A stretch of DNA of 64,000 nt, taken from NCBI RefSeq assembly GCF_014171475.1, contig NZ_CP048817.1:4030001-4094000 (forward strand), in the 5' to 3' direction. Position 1 is the stretch's first letter; every line of letters starts with the position of its first letter. The notes beneath the pieces are model-generated. The model was not told the origin of the DNA, ran no database searches, and saw only the letters and a list, made by a program, of their open reading frames with translations. Shown piece after piece: positions 35,867 through 43,424 of this stretch. Position numbers and translations under genes: made by a program. Source of the stretch: Sphingomonas sp. So64.6b. GTDB lineage: Bacteria > Pseudomonadota > Alphaproteobacteria > Sphingomonadales > Sphingomonadaceae.

Positions 35867-35932
35867 TCCGTTCTTGAGCTTATGTGTCGCTTGCGCTCGA
35901 ACGCGACAACAAGCAGAGGCTGGCCCTGACCG

Positions 35933-36856
35933 TCAGCCGTTCGATGCCCGTGTCAGGTTCAGGAACACATCCTCGAGATCGGCTTCTCGGGTCGAAACAT
36001 CGACGATGCCATAACCGTCGGCCTGCACCGCCGCGAGCACTTCGCCGGCATTGGCGATATCCTTGCGATAAGTGATGGCGAGCGTCCGGCTGCCCTTCAA
36101 TTCGATCTTCTGGAAACACACTGCATCGGGAGGCGTCACGACGTCGCGATCGACTGTTACTTCGACCAGTTTCTCGGTCGCCATGCCGACCAGTTCGCGG
36201 GTCGGCTTGTTGGCGATCACCTTGCCATGGTTGATGATCGCGATGCGATCGCACAACTGTTCGGCCTCTTCGAGATAATGGGTGGTCAGCACCACCGTCA
36301 CACCTTGGGCGTTGAGTTGGCGGACATAGGCCCAAAGTTGCTGGCGGAGCTCGATATCGACACCGGCGGTCGGCTCGTCGAGCACCAGTACGGGCGGTGT
36401 ATGCACCATTGCCTTGGCCACCATCAGGCGGCGCTTCATGCCGCCCGACAGGGTGCGGGCATAGGCGTTGGCCTTATCCTCCAGATGCACTGCGCGGAGC
36501 AATTCCATCGAGCGGCGCTTCGCCTTGGGCACGCCATACAGCCCGGCCTGGATTTCCAGCGTCTCGACTGGTGTGAAGAAGGGGTCGAACAGGATTTCCT
36601 GATTGACGATGCCGATCGACACCTTGGCATTGCGCGGGTGCTGATCGATGTCGAAGCCCCAGATCGACGCACTGCCGCTGGTCTTGTTGACCAGCCCGGC
36701 GAGGATATTGATCAAGGTCGACTTGCCCGCGCCGTTCGGCCCGAGCAACCCAAAGATGCTGCCGCGCTCGACCTCGAGCGTCACATCGTCGAGCGCGCGC
36801 TTGCCGCCCGCATAGGTCTTGCACAGATTGGCGATCGAGATGGCGGCTTCGGTCAT
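35933..36856 (-). CDS. ABC-2-type transporter ATP-binding protein
   Basis: A 307-residue ATPase with Walker A GPNGAGKST (residues 39-47), Q-loop VNQEILFDPF, signature LSGGMKRRLM, Walker B VLVLDEPTAGVD and the switch His in TTHYLEEAE. A C-terminal extension of about 80 residues is present, as in YadG-type ATPases. No permease gene is adjacent (the neighbours are nadB and, divergently, a zinc-finger gene), so its membrane partner must be elsewhere. Cargo is unknown. Confidence 0.9.
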   Translation of the reverse strand: MTEAAISIANLCKTYAGGKRALDDVTLEVERGSIFGLLGPNGAGKSTLINILAGLVNKTSGSASIWGFDIDQHPRNAKVSIGIVNQEILFDPFFTPVETLEIQAGLYGVPKAKRRSMELLRAVHLEDKANAYARTLSGGMKRRLMVAKAMVHTPPVLVLDEPTAGVDIELRQQLWAYVRQLNAQGVTVVLTTHYLEEAEQLCDRIAIINHGKVIANKPTRELVGMATEKLVEVTVDRDVVTPPDAVCFQKIELKGSRTLAITYRKDIANAGEVLAAVQADGYGIVDVSTREADLEDVFLNLTRASNG

Positions 36857-36889
36857 GTGGCTGCGATAGGCGCAGAGCCAGCCAACCTC

Positions 36890-36914
36890 AATCCTCCCTG
36901 TGCCAGAGAGGATT
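36890..36914. repeat. Small hairpin between divergent genes
   Basis: AATCCTC (36890-36896) and GAGGATT (36908-36914) form a 7-bp stem with an 11-base loop in the gap between the divergent ABC ATPase and zinc-finger genes. It could be an operator or simply chance; no regulator is assigned. Confidence 0.3.
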
Positions 36915-36947
36915 GTCGGAAACTCGTCACCTTGCTATCCGCAACTC

Positions 36948-37181
36948 ATGATCGCCCCACCCGAAACCCTCCGCGTCAGCCATACCCGTGTCGCCTGTGA
37001 CGGCGCGACCGATATTCCGGGCGGCGCGTCGCTCGGTCATCCACGCGTCTGGCTGCAGATCGACGAGCATGGTTATGTCGATTGTGGCTATTGCGATCGG
37101 CGCTTCGTGCTGATCGGTGGGCCGGCCGATGGTGCCGATCAGGCGACACTTCCCGATATCGCGTCTGGCGCGAGCCTCTAA
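36948..37181 (+). CDS. Small zinc-finger (CHCC) protein, NDUFS6-like
   Basis: A 77-residue protein with the CHCC zinc-binding pattern: Cys17 (RVACDG), His31 (GHPRVWLQI) and Cys46/Cys49 (VDCGYCDRRFVL). This is the zf-CHCC domain of bacterial homologues of mitochondrial complex I subunit NDUFS6. The role in bacteria is usually inferred as assembly or accessory to complex I. The start is ATG 36948, taken because homologues begin shortly before the first Cys; the frame is open to 36900. It is 19 bases before tldD. Confidence 0.88.
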   Translation: MIAPPETLRVSHTRVACDGATDIPGGASLGHPRVWLQIDEHGYVDCGYCDRRFVLIGGPADGADQATLPDIASGASL

Positions 37182-37200
37182 CGCCCCTATATTGCGGGGC

Positions 37201-38631
37201 ATGACCAGTCCCGCAGACCCCCGCGCCTTTCTCTACCATGCCGGCCAGCTCGAGCCCGAAGAGGCGCAGCGCCTGACCGCGCAAGCCTTGTCCAAGGCCG
37301 ACGACGGCGAGCTCTATCTCCAGTATCGCAAGGCCGAGGCGTTCGGTTTCGATGACGGCCGGCTGAAGACCGCGAGCTACGACACCCATTCGGGTTTCGG
37401 CCTGCGCGCCGTGTCGGGCGAGACAACCGCCTTTGCGCATGCCAATGAGCTGAGCGCCGCCGCGATCAACCGTGCCGCCGAGACGATGGCGCTGATCGAT
37501 CCGTCGACCGGGCCCAAAGCGGGTCCACCACAGGGTACGAACCGGCATCTCTATACCGACGCCGATCCGCTCGACCTCGTGCCGTTCGCCGATAAGGTGA
37601 ATCTGTGCCAGACAATCGACGCTGCCGCCCGTGCGCGCGATCCGCGAGTCGCGCAGGTCTCGGTCTCGCTCTCGGGGACGTGGAGCGTGGTCGAGATCGT
37701 CCGCGCGGATGGTTTCGTCGCGACCGACATCCGCCCGCTGGTACGCCTCAACGTCTCGATCGTGGTCGAGCAGAATGGCCGGCGTGAGACCGGCAGTTTC
37801 GGCCTTGGCGGGCGCTATCTTTACGACCAGCTGATGCAGCCCGAGACCTGGAACCGCGCGATCGACGAGGCGCTGGCGCAAGCTGTGGTCAATCTCGATT
37901 CGGTCGCCGCGCCGGCCGGCGAAATGACCGTGCTTCTTGGCCCGGGCTGGCCCGGCATTCTGCTGCACGAAGCGATCGGCCACGGCCTGGAAGGCGATTT
38001 CAACCGCAAGGGCACATCGGCCTTTTCCGGCCGGATCGGCGAGCGCGTCGCGGCACCGGGCGTGACCGTGGTCGATGACGGATCGATCGCCGATCGCCGC
38101 GGCTCGCTGTCGATCGATGACGAAGGCACACCGACACAGGAGAATATCCTGATCGAGGACGGCATCCTCAAAGGCTATATCCAGGATCGGCTCAACGCCC
38201 GGTTGATGGGCGTCGAGCCGACCGGAAACGGCCGGCGGGAAAGCTTCGCCCATGCGCCGATGCCGCGCATGACCAACACCTTCATGCGTGGCGGCAAGGA
38301 TGATCCCGCCGAGCTTTTGAGTCGTGTGAAGTCGGGAATCTTTGCCAAGAGCTTCGGCGGCGGTCAGGTCGATATCGTTTCGGGCAAGTTCGTGTTCAGC
38401 TGCACCGAGGCGTACAAGATTGAGAATGGCCAGCTCGGCGCGCCGATCAAGGGCGCGACCTTGATCGGCGACGGTCCGTCCTGTCTGACCCGGGTCGAAG
38501 GGATCGGTAACGACTTCGCGCTCGATGAGGGCATCGGTATGTGCGGCAAGGGCGGGCAGAGCGTTCCCGCCGGTGTCGGACAACCGACCTTGCTCGTCGC
38601 CGGCCTGACGATCGGCGGCACGGCGGTTTGA
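37201..38631 (+). CDS. tldD: Metalloprotease TldD
   Basis: TldD is the catalytic subunit of the TldD/TldE zinc protease that trims peptides such as microcin or CcdA-type substrates. The 476-residue protein has the HExxxH motif HEAIGH (His256, Glu257, His261) in ILLHEAIGHGLEGDFNRKG, plus IDDEGTPTQENILIEDG and VDIVSGKFVFSCTEAY. The start ATG 37201 follows the zinc-finger gene closely; the longer frame from 37117 overlaps that gene and is rejected. Its TGA overlaps the TTG start of the next gene. The partner tldE is not in the window. Confidence 0.95.
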   Translation: MTSPADPRAFLYHAGQLEPEEAQRLTAQALSKADDGELYLQYRKAEAFGFDDGRLKTASYDTHSGFGLRAVSGETTAFAHANELSAAAINRAAETMALIDPSTGPKAGPPQGTNRHLYTDADPLDLVPFADKVNLCQTIDAAARARDPRVAQVSVSLSGTWSVVEIVRADGFVATDIRPLVRLNVSIVVEQNGRRETGSFGLGGRYLYDQLMQPETWNRAIDEALAQAVVNLDSVAAPAGEMTVLLGPGWPGILLHEAIGHGLEGDFNRKGTSAFSGRIGERVAAPGVTVVDDGSIADRRGSLSIDDEGTPTQENILIEDGILKGYIQDRLNARLMGVEPTGNGRRESFAHAPMPRMTNTFMRGGKDDPAELLSRVKSGIFAKSFGGGQVDIVSGKFVFSCTEAYKIENGQLGAPIKGATLIGDGPSCLTRVEGIGNDFALDEGIGMCGKGGQSVPAGVGQPTLLVAGLTIGGTAV

Positions 38632-39446
38632 TCTTCGCACCAGAAGCGCTCGCCGCTTATTGGCGGCGCATCGGAATCGCGGCACCATCGGAGCCGGATC
38701 GTGCCGCGCTTGCCGCGATCGTTGCGGCACATACCGCGCGCATTCCGTTCGAGGGTCTTGATCCGCTGATGGGGCGCGCTGTCGATCTGGCGCCCGACGC
38801 GCTCGCCGCCAAGCTGCTGACCGGGGGGCGAGGCGGGTTCTGCTTCGAACATAATCTGATTCTGAAAAGCGCGCTGGAGGCGGTTGGCTTCATCGTCACT
38901 GGGCTCGCCGCGCGTGTGTTGTGGTACGCCCCGCCGGGTACCGTCACGCCGCGCACGCATATGGCGTTGCTGGTCGATTTGCCCGGCGGACCGGCGATCG
39001 TCGATGCGGGATTTGGCGGCAATGTGCTGACCGGTGTGCTCGACCTGGTCGCCGATATCGAGCAGAAGACACCACATGAGCCGTTCCGGCTGATCCGCGA
39101 TGGCGATTATTGGGTCCAGCAGGTGAGCATCGCTGGCGAATGGCTGCCCACCTATCGCTTCACGCTCGAGCCTCAGGCGGAGATCGATTACCAATTGCCC
39201 AGCTGGTACATGTCAACCAGCCCAAAATCGCATTTCGTGTTCGGCCTGACTTGCTCCATCACACCTCCGGGCCGGCGGCTCGCGTTGCGCAACTTCGATT
39301 ATTCGATCCATCATAGTGGCGGCGCGACCGAACGCCGGAGGCTGGGCAGCGCGGCGGAGATTTGCGATGTTATCGAACGGGAGATCGGCATCGCGATACC
39401 CGACCGGTCCGCGTTGTGCCGCCGTATCGATGAGGGATTATCGTGA
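38628..39446 (+). CDS. Arylamine N-acetyltransferase
   Basis: NAT enzymes move acetyl from acetyl-CoA to arylamines or related acceptors. The catalytic triad is complete: Cys72 in GGRGGFCFEHN, His111 in PRTHMALLV and Asp126 in AIVDAGFGG. Length of 272 aa from TTG 38628 fits the family; TTG shares bases with the tldD stop (TTGA at 38628-38631). A longer frame from 38541 would lie inside tldD and looks non-native. The stop overlaps the next gene's ATG (TGATG at 39444-39448). Confidence 0.9.
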   Translation: MIFAPEALAAYWRRIGIAAPSEPDRAALAAIVAAHTARIPFEGLDPLMGRAVDLAPDALAAKLLTGGRGGFCFEHNLILKSALEAVGFIVTGLAARVLWYAPPGTVTPRTHMALLVDLPGGPAIVDAGFGGNVLTGVLDLVADIEQKTPHEPFRLIRDGDYWVQQVSIAGEWLPTYRFTLEPQAEIDYQLPSWYMSTSPKSHFVFGLTCSITPPGRRLALRNFDYSIHHSGGATERRRLGSAAEICDVIEREIGIAIPDRSALCRRIDEGLS

Positions 39447-40435
39447 TGACGTCATGGCCCGCACTGGACTGGACCGTCTGGCGTGAGACCGCGATCGGCC
39501 TGCAGCTGCGCACTCAGATCATCGGTAAAGTGCGGCTCGCACTGACGCCGTGGCTCAACCATAGCTGGCACGTACCGCTCTATCTCACAGCTCGGGGGCT
39601 TTCGACCTCATCGATCCCCTGTGGTGAACGCATTCTGCAGATCGATTTCGATTTCATCGCCGAGCGGGTCATGCTGGCGACGAGCGATGGGGAAGTCCGC
39701 ACGGTACCGCTCGCTACGGGCACGATCGCCGAATTCCATAGCGCCATTATGGCGGCACTCGCTGAGTTGGGCGTCTCGTGCAACTTCGATCCGAAGCCGA
39801 GCGAGATGCCGGATCCCGTGCCCTTTGCCGAGGATCATGTCGAACGACCCTATGATGCCGATGCGGTGCGCGACTTCTGGCGGGCAATGATCCGCATCGC
39901 GCATGTACTCGGCGAATTCCGTACCGGTTTTCTCGGCAAGGCCAGCCCGACGCATTTCTTCTGGGGCAGTTTCGACCTTGCCTCGACGCGCTTTTCCGGG
40001 CGTGACGCACCGCGCCATCCCGGTGGCGTGCCTGGCCTGCCCGATGCGGTGGCGTGCGAGGCTTATAGTCATGAGGAATCGAGTGTCGGTTTCTGGCCGG
40101 GCAGCGACGCTTATCCGCAAGCGTCCTTCTACGCTTATGCCTATCCGGCACCGCCGGGCTATGCCGATGCCAGGGTCGAGCCGGTCGAGGCCGAGTTCAA
40201 TACCGATCTCGGCGAATTCCTGCTTTCCTATGATGCGGTGCGCACCGCCGCCGATCCCGACGCGGCGCTACTCGCCTTTTGCCGCTCGACCTATGATTCG
40301 GCCGCGGATCTTGGCGGTTGGGACCGCGGGGCGCTCGAATGCCCGCTCGGCCGGCCGCGGATTCCGCGGGAGTCTAGGCACAACCTTGCTATTGGAGGCT
40401 TGAGCGAAAGGGCAAGACATGGCCGAATTCTTTGA
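39446..40435 (+). CDS. DUF5996 family protein
   Basis: The 329-residue protein contains the family motifs WPALDWTVWRETAIGLQLRTQI and PWLNHSWHVPLYLTARGLSTS. It also has HFFWGSFDLASTRFSGRDAP and SHEESSVGFWPGS, which I recognise as DUF5996. Conserved Trp, His and Glu residues suggest a catalytic site, but the function is unknown. The start could be GTG 39443 or ATG 39446. It overlaps the next gene by 17 bases, consistent with a single transcript from tldD to DUF2007. Confidence 0.88.
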   Translation: MTSWPALDWTVWRETAIGLQLRTQIIGKVRLALTPWLNHSWHVPLYLTARGLSTSSIPCGERILQIDFDFIAERVMLATSDGEVRTVPLATGTIAEFHSAIMAALAELGVSCNFDPKPSEMPDPVPFAEDHVERPYDADAVRDFWRAMIRIAHVLGEFRTGFLGKASPTHFFWGSFDLASTRFSGRDAPRHPGGVPGLPDAVACEAYSHEESSVGFWPGSDAYPQASFYAYAYPAPPGYADARVEPVEAEFNTDLGEFLLSYDAVRTAADPDAALLAFCRSTYDSAADLGGWDRGALECPLGRPRIPRESRHNLAIGGLSERARHGRIL

Positions 40436-40970
40436 TGCACTGACCGACGATCACCGCGCCTTCATCGCGCGCCAGCCGGTGTTCTTCGTTGCCACCGCTG
40501 CACCCGACGCGCGGATCAACCTCAGCCCCAAGGGCATGGATTGTTTTCGCGTGCTCGACGACAGACGCGTCGCCTATCTCGATGTCGCGGGATCGGGCAA
40601 TGAAACCAATGCGCATCTGCTTGCCGACGGACGCATCACGATCATGTTCTGCGCGTTCGACAACCCCGCCTTGATCTTCCGCATCTATGGCCGGGGCGCG
40701 GCGATTCTGCCGCAGGACGATCGCTGGGCCGAACTCGCGGCGAACTTCACGCCGCTTCCCGGCACGCGTCAGATCTTCGAGATCGCAATCGATCAGGCGC
40801 AGACTTCGTGCGGCTGGGGCGTGCCGCATATGAGCTTCGAGCGTGAGCGCCAGACCCTCAGCAAATATCATGCTGCCTCGACCGATGAGGCGCGCTTCGG
40901 CAAATATGCCATCTGCACCGCCAGTATCGACGGTTTGCCGGTACGCAACCCGACGCGCCCGGCGTACTGA
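40419..40970 (+). CDS. Pyridoxamine 5'-phosphate oxidase-family protein
   Basis: A 183-residue FMN-binding split-barrel protein: FIARQPVFFVATAAPDARINLSPKG is the common start of the PNPOx-like group. It also has YLDVAGSGNETNAHLLADGR and FCAFDNPALIFRIYGRGAAI, with the G-N-E-T-xx-H pattern. It is not PdxH itself, because the pyridoxal-binding C-terminus is missing, so the substrate is unknown. AAGGG at 40408-40412 with seven bases spacing supports ATG 40419. The 17-base overlap with the previous gene is unusual for such a pair. Confidence 0.88.
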   Translation: MAEFFDALTDDHRAFIARQPVFFVATAAPDARINLSPKGMDCFRVLDDRRVAYLDVAGSGNETNAHLLADGRITIMFCAFDNPALIFRIYGRGAAILPQDDRWAELAANFTPLPGTRQIFEIAIDQAQTSCGWGVPHMSFERERQTLSKYHAASTDEARFGKYAICTASIDGLPVRNPTRPAY

Positions 40971-40972
40971 AT

Positions 40973-41176
40973 ATGGCGCTCGTCGAACTGGGCCGTTTCA
41001 ACCGCAATGAAGCGCATATTCTGATCGGGCGGCTCGACTCCGAAGGCGTCGTCGCGATCCCCTTCGACGGCGAGGCGAGTATCGGTGACGGGAGCTACCT
41101 GTTCATTGCGGTGCGCGTGTTGGTCGATGAAGACGATCTGGCGACCGCGAAGGCGATCGTGGAGTCTGCTGCCTGA
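40973..41176 (+). CDS. DUF2007 protein
   Basis: A 67-residue protein: VELGRFNRNEAHILIGRLDSEGVVAI and VRVLVDEDDLATAKAIVES match the DUF2007 domain, described as putative signal-transducing or metal-binding-like small domains. Its function is not known. It starts three bases after the PNPOx-like stop. The next stretch, 41177-41327, holds the sigma-54 promoter of glnK. Confidence 0.83.
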   Translation: MALVELGRFNRNEAHILIGRLDSEGVVAIPFDGEASIGDGSYLFIAVRVLVDEDDLATAKAIVESAA

Positions 41177-41234
41177 TTCTCGGGCACCCCTTCGCAACTG
41201 CACAAATTTTTACCTCTGCTTAATCTCTGGCGAC

Positions 41235-41266
41235 GCGATTCCGCGCATTTCGCCCGCGATTCCGCG
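41235..41266 (+). promoter_or_regulatory. Tandem 11-bp direct repeats upstream of glnK promoter
   Basis: GCGATTCCGCG occurs twice, at 41235-41245 and 41256-41266, with a 21-base period, i.e. two turns of the helix and hence the same face. The repeats lie just upstream of the -24 element. They could be binding sites for an activator of glnK-amtB; they do not resemble the usual NtrC consensus (TGCACC-N5-GGTGCA) and no such site was found by eye. Confidence 0.6.
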
Positions 41267-41278
41267 TCGTTTCGACTC

Positions 41279-41294
41279 TGGCACGAGCATTGCT
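41279..41294 (+). promoter_or_regulatory. Sigma-54 (-24/-12) promoter of glnK-amtB
   Basis: TGGCACGAGCATTGCT matches the RpoN consensus TGGCAC-N5-TTGCW: GG at 41280-41281 and GC at 41292-41293, 11-12 bp apart. It is about 34 bases upstream of the glnK ATG at 41328, so transcription would start near 41305. Regulation of glnK-amtB by RpoN and NtrC under nitrogen limitation is established in many proteobacteria. Confidence 0.92.
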
Positions 41295-41327
41295 GTGTCG
41301 CTCCCGGGACAATGAAAGGGGGCGCGA

Positions 41328-41666
41328 ATGAAGCTCGTCATAGCAATCATCAAGCCGTTCAAACTCGACGAAGTGCGCGAGGCGCTTACTGAAATCGGGG
41401 TCGCGGGCATGACCGTGACCGAAGTGAAGGGCTTTGGCCGACAAAAGGGCCAGACCGAAATCTATCGCGGTGCGGAATACAGCACGAACATGGTGCCGAA
41501 GATCAAGATCGAGATCGTCTGCGCCACCGACCTCGCCGCGCGCGTGGTCGAGACGGTGCAGGCCGCGGCGAACACCGGCGCGATCGGTGACGGCAAGATC
41601 TTCGTGCTCGATGTCGGACAGGCGGTGCGCATCCGCACCGGCGAAACCGACCAGACAGCGCTGTGA
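41328..41666 (+). CDS. glnK: P-II nitrogen regulatory protein
   Basis: GlnK is a trimeric sensor of 2-oxoglutarate, ATP and glutamine that blocks AmtB. The 112-residue sequence is canonical: MKLVIAIIKPFKLDEVREAL, the T-loop with Tyr51 (uridylylation site) in EIYRGAEYSTNMVPK and DGKIFVLDV. ATP-site residues GRQKGQ and QAVRIRTGE are present. Glu/Lys around Tyr51 and the direct link to amtB favour GlnK over GlnB. It shares an RpoN-dependent promoter with amtB. Confidence 0.95.
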   Translation: MKLVIAIIKPFKLDEVREALTEIGVAGMTVTEVKGFGRQKGQTEIYRGAEYSTNMVPKIKIEIVCATDLAARVVETVQAAANTGAIGDGKIFVLDVGQAVRIRTGETDQTAL

Positions 41667-41680
41667 TGAAGGGGGTAATG

Positions 41681-43129
41681 ATGAAGCATGGTTTGAAACT
41701 TGCCGCCGGCGCGGGACTCGCGCTGTTTGCGGCGATGCCTGCCTGGGCCAATGCGGCCTCGGCCGTAGCCGAAGCGGCGCCCGCAGCGGCGGCAACGGTA
41801 GCTGCCGTCGTCCCGACGGATGCGATGGTCAGCAAGGGCGACGTGTCGTGGATGCTGCTTTCTTCGGCGTTCGTGCTGATGATGTCGGTGCCTGGCCTCG
41901 CACTCTTCTATGGCGGCCTGGTCCGCACCAAGAATATGCTGTCGGTTCTGATGCAGGTGCTGACGATCGTCTGCGTGGCGGGCCTCGTCTGGTGCGCCTG
42001 GGGCTATTCGATGGCTTTCACCAATGGCGGTAGCCTCAATGGCTTCGTCGGCGGCTTCTCCAAGGCGCTGCTCAAGGGCGTCGATGCGAACACATTCGCG
42101 GCGACCTTCTCCAACGGCGTCTATCTGCCGGAAACGGTGTTCGTCGTCTTCCAGATGACCTTCGCGATGATCACGCCGGCGCTGATCGTCGGCGCTTTTG
42201 CGGAACGCGTGAAGTTCACACCGCTGATCATCTTCGTGGTGGCGTGGCTGACGCTGGTCTACTTCCCGATGGCGCACATGGTCTGGTACTGGCCAGGCCC
42301 GGACTTCACCGCCGGCCTGCCTGACGATCACGGCTATCTCTGGGGTCTCGGCGCGCTCGATTTCGCTGGCGGCACCGTGGTGCACATCAATGCGGGTATC
42401 GCCGGCCTGATGGGTTGCCTCGTGATCGGCAAGCGTGTCGGTTACCAGACCGAGCCGATGCCGCCGCACTCGTTGACGATGACCATGATCGGCGCCTCGC
42501 TGCTGTGGGTCGGCTGGTTCGGCTTCAACGCCGGCTCCAACCTAGAAGCCAACAAGTTCGCCGCTCTCGCCTTCATCAACACCATGACTGCGACCGCCGC
42601 AGCGGGTGCAATGTGGGCGATCATCGAACAGATCATCCACAAGAAGCCGTCTCTGCTCGGCGCTGCTTCGGGTGTGGTCGCCGGCCTGGTGGCGATCACC
42701 CCGGCTGCCGGCTTCGCCAGCCCGATGACCTCCATCATACTCGGCGCCGTCGCATCGATCGTCTGCTTCTTCTTCGTCACCACGGTGAAGCGGAAGTTCA
42801 AATATGATGATACGCTGGACGTGTTCGGCATCCACTGCGTCGGCGGCATCATCGGTGCCCTCGGCACCGCGATCGTCGCCAACCCGGCGTTTGGTGGTCA
42901 GGGCTTTATGGACTTCACCGTCATTCCCGCGGTCGCCGGCACCTATGACATGGGCGCTCAGATCATCACTCAGGCAAAGGCGGTCGGCGTAACGCTGCTG
43001 CTGTCGGGCGGCGTCTCGCTCGTCCTGTTCCTGATCCTGAAGCATACCATTGGCCTCCGCCCGAGCGCTGAAGTCGAGCAAGAAGGCCTCGACATCAACG
43101 AACATGGCGAACGCGCCTACAACTATTGA
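41681..43129 (+). CDS. amtB: Ammonium transporter
   Basis: A trimeric membrane channel for ammonium. The 482-residue protein has a cleavable signal peptide at its N-terminus (MKHGLKLAAGAGLALFAAMPAWA). About 11 membrane helices carry the twin-His pore residues in MAHMVWYWPG and FGIHCVGGIIG, the SAFVLMMSVPGLALFYGGLVR start and ALIVGAFAERVKF. I chose ATG 41681 because AAGGGGG ends five bases before it. ATGs at 41666 and 41678 are poorer. It is co-transcribed with glnK; a strong terminator follows. Confidence 0.95.
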   Translation: MKHGLKLAAGAGLALFAAMPAWANAASAVAEAAPAAAATVAAVVPTDAMVSKGDVSWMLLSSAFVLMMSVPGLALFYGGLVRTKNMLSVLMQVLTIVCVAGLVWCAWGYSMAFTNGGSLNGFVGGFSKALLKGVDANTFAATFSNGVYLPETVFVVFQMTFAMITPALIVGAFAERVKFTPLIIFVVAWLTLVYFPMAHMVWYWPGPDFTAGLPDDHGYLWGLGALDFAGGTVVHINAGIAGLMGCLVIGKRVGYQTEPMPPHSLTMTMIGASLLWVGWFGFNAGSNLEANKFAALAFINTMTATAAAGAMWAIIEQIIHKKPSLLGAASGVVAGLVAITPAAGFASPMTSIILGAVASIVCFFFVTTVKRKFKYDDTLDVFGIHCVGGIIGALGTAIVANPAFGGQGFMDFTVIPAVAGTYDMGAQIITQAKAVGVTLLLSGGVSLVLFLILKHTIGLRPSAEVEQEGLDINEHGERAYNY

Positions 43130-43195
43130 CGAGATTGGGGACCGGCTTCGGGGGAGGCCGGTTTCCAAACCATGTTCCTCCTGCGGACGACCTCA

Positions 43196-43226
43196 GGCCG
43201 GTGCGGCAACGCACCGGCCCTTTTTT
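43196..43226 (+). terminator. Rho-independent terminator after amtB
   Basis: A perfect 9-bp stem, GGCCGGTGC (43196-43204) and GCACCGGCC (43211-43219), with a 6-base loop, is followed by C and six T. It ends the glnK-amtB transcript. The T run touches the stop codon of the convergent 60-aa gene. Confidence 0.92.
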
Positions 43227-43407
43227 ATGTCTCGGATTGATCCTCGGACTGATCGGACTCAGCCGCGTCTTCCGCTTCGGCCCGGGCCTTGGCATCCTGC
43301 TGTTGGCGATAACGCCGCGCGGCCAGCGTCGCGCCGATGATCATGCCGCCCGGCACCAGGCATACGGTGGCGATGAGGCCAATCCGGCTCCACAATTTCT
43401 TGTCCAT
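43225..43407 (-). CDS. Small single-span membrane protein, 60 aa
   Basis: A hydrophobic helix near the N-terminus (residues about 7-30, SRIGLIATVCLVPGGMIIGA) is followed by a strongly charged tail rich in Glu, Asp, Arg and Gln (QQQDAKARAEAEDAAESDQS). The gene lies 17 bases downstream of the GMC oxidoreductase on the same strand and its stop overlaps the amtB terminator. No family is recognised. Such charged-tail small membrane proteins are often accessory, but the function is unknown. Confidence 0.6.
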   Translation of the reverse strand: MDKKLWSRIGLIATVCLVPGGMIIGATLAARRYRQQQDAKARAEAEDAAESDQSEDQSET

Positions 43408-43424
43408 CCGGCGTCCCTAGCGCC

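Noticed and set aside
36976..38730. Long minus-strand frame opposite tldD
   Set aside because: It is antisense to tldD, with composition of a mirror frame and no domain.
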